NCBI RefSeq assembly: GCF_002165135.1
Contig: NZ_NFZQ01000010.1
Span: 124,001-188,000, forward strand
DNA length: 64,000 nt
Origin: Pseudomonas sp. SID14000
GTDB taxonomy: Bacteria > Pseudomonadota > Gammaproteobacteria > Pseudomonadales > Pseudomonadaceae
Direction: 5' to 3'
Shown here: in pieces, positions 62,597 through 64,000 of the stretch
Position numbering within the stretch: position 1 is the stretch's first letter
Layout: each line of letters begins with the position of its first letter
Translations under genes and position numbers: made by a program
Notes under the pieces: model-generated
Told to the model about the DNA's origin: nothing
Database searches by the model: none
What the model saw: only the letters and a program-made list of their open reading frames with translations

Positions 62597-62683
62597 ATCA
62601 CCTGGCGGGCGAAGAACTGTTGCATGCCCTTGTCATTACGAGCTGCTTGCGGGCGGGGGGACTGCGTGACCCGGCCCAGGGCC

Positions 62684-63574
62684 CTAGACGGCCAGAATAT
62701 TGCAGGATAGCTGGTACAAGACGTGCTCTGTGGTGCTACCAAATAGCCGGTCCAGCACCTTTGCAAAAGGCCTGCCCATGACAATGACGTCCACAGGGTG
62801 AGTCTCCACGTACTCGCTCAGCACGGTGACCGGGCGCCCCAGGACGAAGTGGCAGCGTTCGGCCGGGGCGCCATAACGGTCGGCCAGCGCCCTGAAGTCA
62901 GCCTCGAGGGTTTGCCGCAACTGTTCGCCAACATCGCCGACTGCCCACGTGGAGTAACCCATATCGCCCATGTAGGCCATCGTCAGGTCACAGGCATGCA
63001 ACAGATCCAGTTGCGCTCCAGTCTGCAAGGCCAAGGCGTTGGCCTGCTGGACAATGCTTTCATTGCGCGCCTCGCCCTCAGGTGACGAATCCGCTACGTC
63101 CACTGCCGCTACTATCTGCCGTGGCAAGGCCGGCCTGGCAGCCCCCAACAAATAGACCGGGATCGGGCAATGGCGCAGCAGCTTCCAGTCCAATGGGGTA
63201 AAGAAAGCCCGCTTGAGCACCGGCTCGTGATCGACCTGTTTGAGTAACAGATCCGGTTGTATTTCCAACGCACGCTCAAGAATATCTGCCTGCAGATCGC
63301 TACTCCAGGCAACTTCGCTCGTTACTTGCACCCCCGAAGCGCGTAGCGCTTGCGCCTGGCTTTCAAGCTGTTGCTGCTGGGATTGCAGGTAGGCCTGCCG
63401 CTCCGCTAGACGATCACCTGTCTCCAGGAACCTGAGTTTGTCCAGCGACTCCAGCAGGCCGACGATATGCAGGCTGGCCGAACTTGACCTGGCCAGGGCG
63501 GCAGCTTGCTCCAAAGCGCTGGACTGACGCAATGCCGGGTGCAGGATCAGCAGCAGGCGTTGATAGTGGCTCAT
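62684..63574 (-). CDS. Universal stress protein, two-domain
   Basis: A 296-residue tandem Usp (MSHYQRLLLILHPALRQSSA; second domain from RQIVAAVDVADSSPEGEARN). The C-terminus reads VMGRPFAKVLDRLFGSTTEH. It starts 28 bp after the groEL stop and is probably co-transcribed with it, so its promoter lies to the right of the window. Confidence 0.88.
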   Translation of the reverse strand: MSHYQRLLLILHPALRQSSALEQAAALARSSSASLHIVGLLESLDKLRFLETGDRLAERQAYLQSQQQQLESQAQALRASGVQVTSEVAWSSDLQADILERALEIQPDLLLKQVDHEPVLKRAFFTPLDWKLLRHCPIPVYLLGAARPALPRQIVAAVDVADSSPEGEARNESIVQQANALALQTGAQLDLLHACDLTMAYMGDMGYSTWAVGDVGEQLRQTLEADFRALADRYGAPAERCHFVLGRPVTVLSEYVETHPVDVIVMGRPFAKVLDRLFGSTTEHVLYQLSCNILAV

Positions 63575-63602
63575 GGTTGCCTCCAACGATCAGTTCGCCT
63601 GA

Positions 63603-64000
63603 TCACTCAGGCAACGGGGGTTGCATCAAAGGCGGTGTCTTTTCGGGGATGTCGGTCATGGTTGCCTCGGTCAGCAGAAGGATACTGGCGACCGACACGG
63701 CGTTCTCGAGTGCGATGCGCACCACTTTGGTGGGGTCGATAATCCCGGCTTCATACAGGTCCACGTAGGCGTTCGCCGCGGCATCGAAGCCGATGCTGCC
63801 CGTTTCGGCGAGCATGCGTGCCACCACCACGCCCGCGTCGACCGCGGAATTTTCGGCGATCATTCGCGCTGGAGCCTCCAGCGCCCGCCGTAGTATCTGC
63901 AGGCCAGTGCGCGTATCGCCGTCACTATCTGCTTCTTCGGCGAGCAGCGCGGGCACGGCCTTGAGCAAGGCCAGGCCACCGCCTGGCACTATGCCTTCGG
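63603..64000 (-). CDS. Second GroEL (Cpn60), C-terminal part, 5' end outside window
   Basis: The last 131 residues of a 60-kDa chaperonin. The equatorial-domain signature EGIVPGGGLALLKAV, then LQILRRALEAPARMIAENSA, is clear. SIGFDAAANAYVDLYEAGII and VRIALENAVSVASILLLTEA match the GroEL C-terminus. The usual Gly-Gly-Met tail is absent; the protein ends in proline-rich PLMQPPLPE. The divergent sequence and the usp partner suggest an accessory, not housekeeping, chaperonin. Confidence 0.88.
   Translation of the reverse strand, partial: EGIVPGGGLALLKAVPALLAEEADSDGDTRTGLQILRRALEAPARMIAENSAVDAGVVVARMLAETGSIGFDAAANAYVDLYEAGIIDPTKVVRIALENAVSVASILLLTEATMTDIPEKTPPLMQPPLPE

Noticed and set aside
1-64000. 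tRNA, rRNA, CRISPR arrays, prophage or intact insertion sequences
   Set aside because: No cloverleaf, direct-repeat array, integrase, transposase or terminal inverted repeats of an IS were recognised by eye.

Overview
The window is GC-rich chromosomal DNA from a fluorescent Pseudomonas, most likely of the P. putida group. The evidence is the gene order of a complete phenylacetate (paa) catabolon, putida-type REP elements, Crc/Hfq-type leader motifs, the two-component and RND systems, and an ANR/FNR paralogue of the kind found in P. putida. I see no tRNA or rRNA gene, CRISPR array, intact insertion sequence or prophage.

Region 1 (1-14.9 kb) is phenylacetate uptake and degradation. An OprD-family porin (truncated at the window edge), an SSS-family permease and a DUF485 partner bring the acid in. 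PaaK activates it, the PaaABCDE epoxidase oxidises the ring, and PaaG, PaaF, PaaH and PaaJ carry the product to central metabolites. PaaI and PaaY are thioesterases and PaaX is the repressor. The ring-opening enzyme PaaZ/PaaN is not here and probably lies left of the window. Shared GCGATACA-type motifs sit in front of paaA and between paaF and paaY.

Region 2 (14.9-19.4 kb) has an AraC regulator, an OPA-type organophosphate transporter and a HAD phosphatase, marked by repeated GGTCTAGACC palindromes. After it come an AT-rich stretch, a HEPN-like gene with an internal amber codon, and a near-perfect dif site (19286-19313). FtsK-type KOPS octamers that I could find converge on this site from both sides, so this looks like the replication terminus.

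Region 3 (19.4-32.5 kb) is an envelope block: a BaeSR-like two-component system, a tripartite RND efflux operon, a CpxAR-like two-component system and a second BamA-type outer-membrane assembly protein. Two identically spaced CpxR-like repeat sites lie upstream of bamA2 and of the next small gene.

Region 4 (32.5-43.4 kb) is mixed accessory DNA: a umuC remnant, a MocR regulator with a TIM-barrel isomerase and an MFS transporter, ArfB, a lone formyltransferase, a lipoprotein, a LysR/RidA/isochorismatase group, a short AraC protein and a CPA1 antiporter.

Region 5 (43.5-64 kb) is a low-oxygen and stress island. It has five two-domain universal stress proteins, phosphoketolase, a PRPP-synthetase homologue, Hsp20, a CBS protein, two paralogous acetyltransferases, a beta-CASP metallohydrolase, phosphoribosyltransferases, patatin, MaoC, peroxiredoxin, a YeeE/YedE pair and the C-terminus of a second GroEL. 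Nine FNR/ANR-type boxes are spread through its divergent promoters. An ANR paralogue that keeps all four cluster cysteines is encoded inside it. The content resembles the low-oxygen-activated (lxa) locus of Burkholderia cenocepacia.
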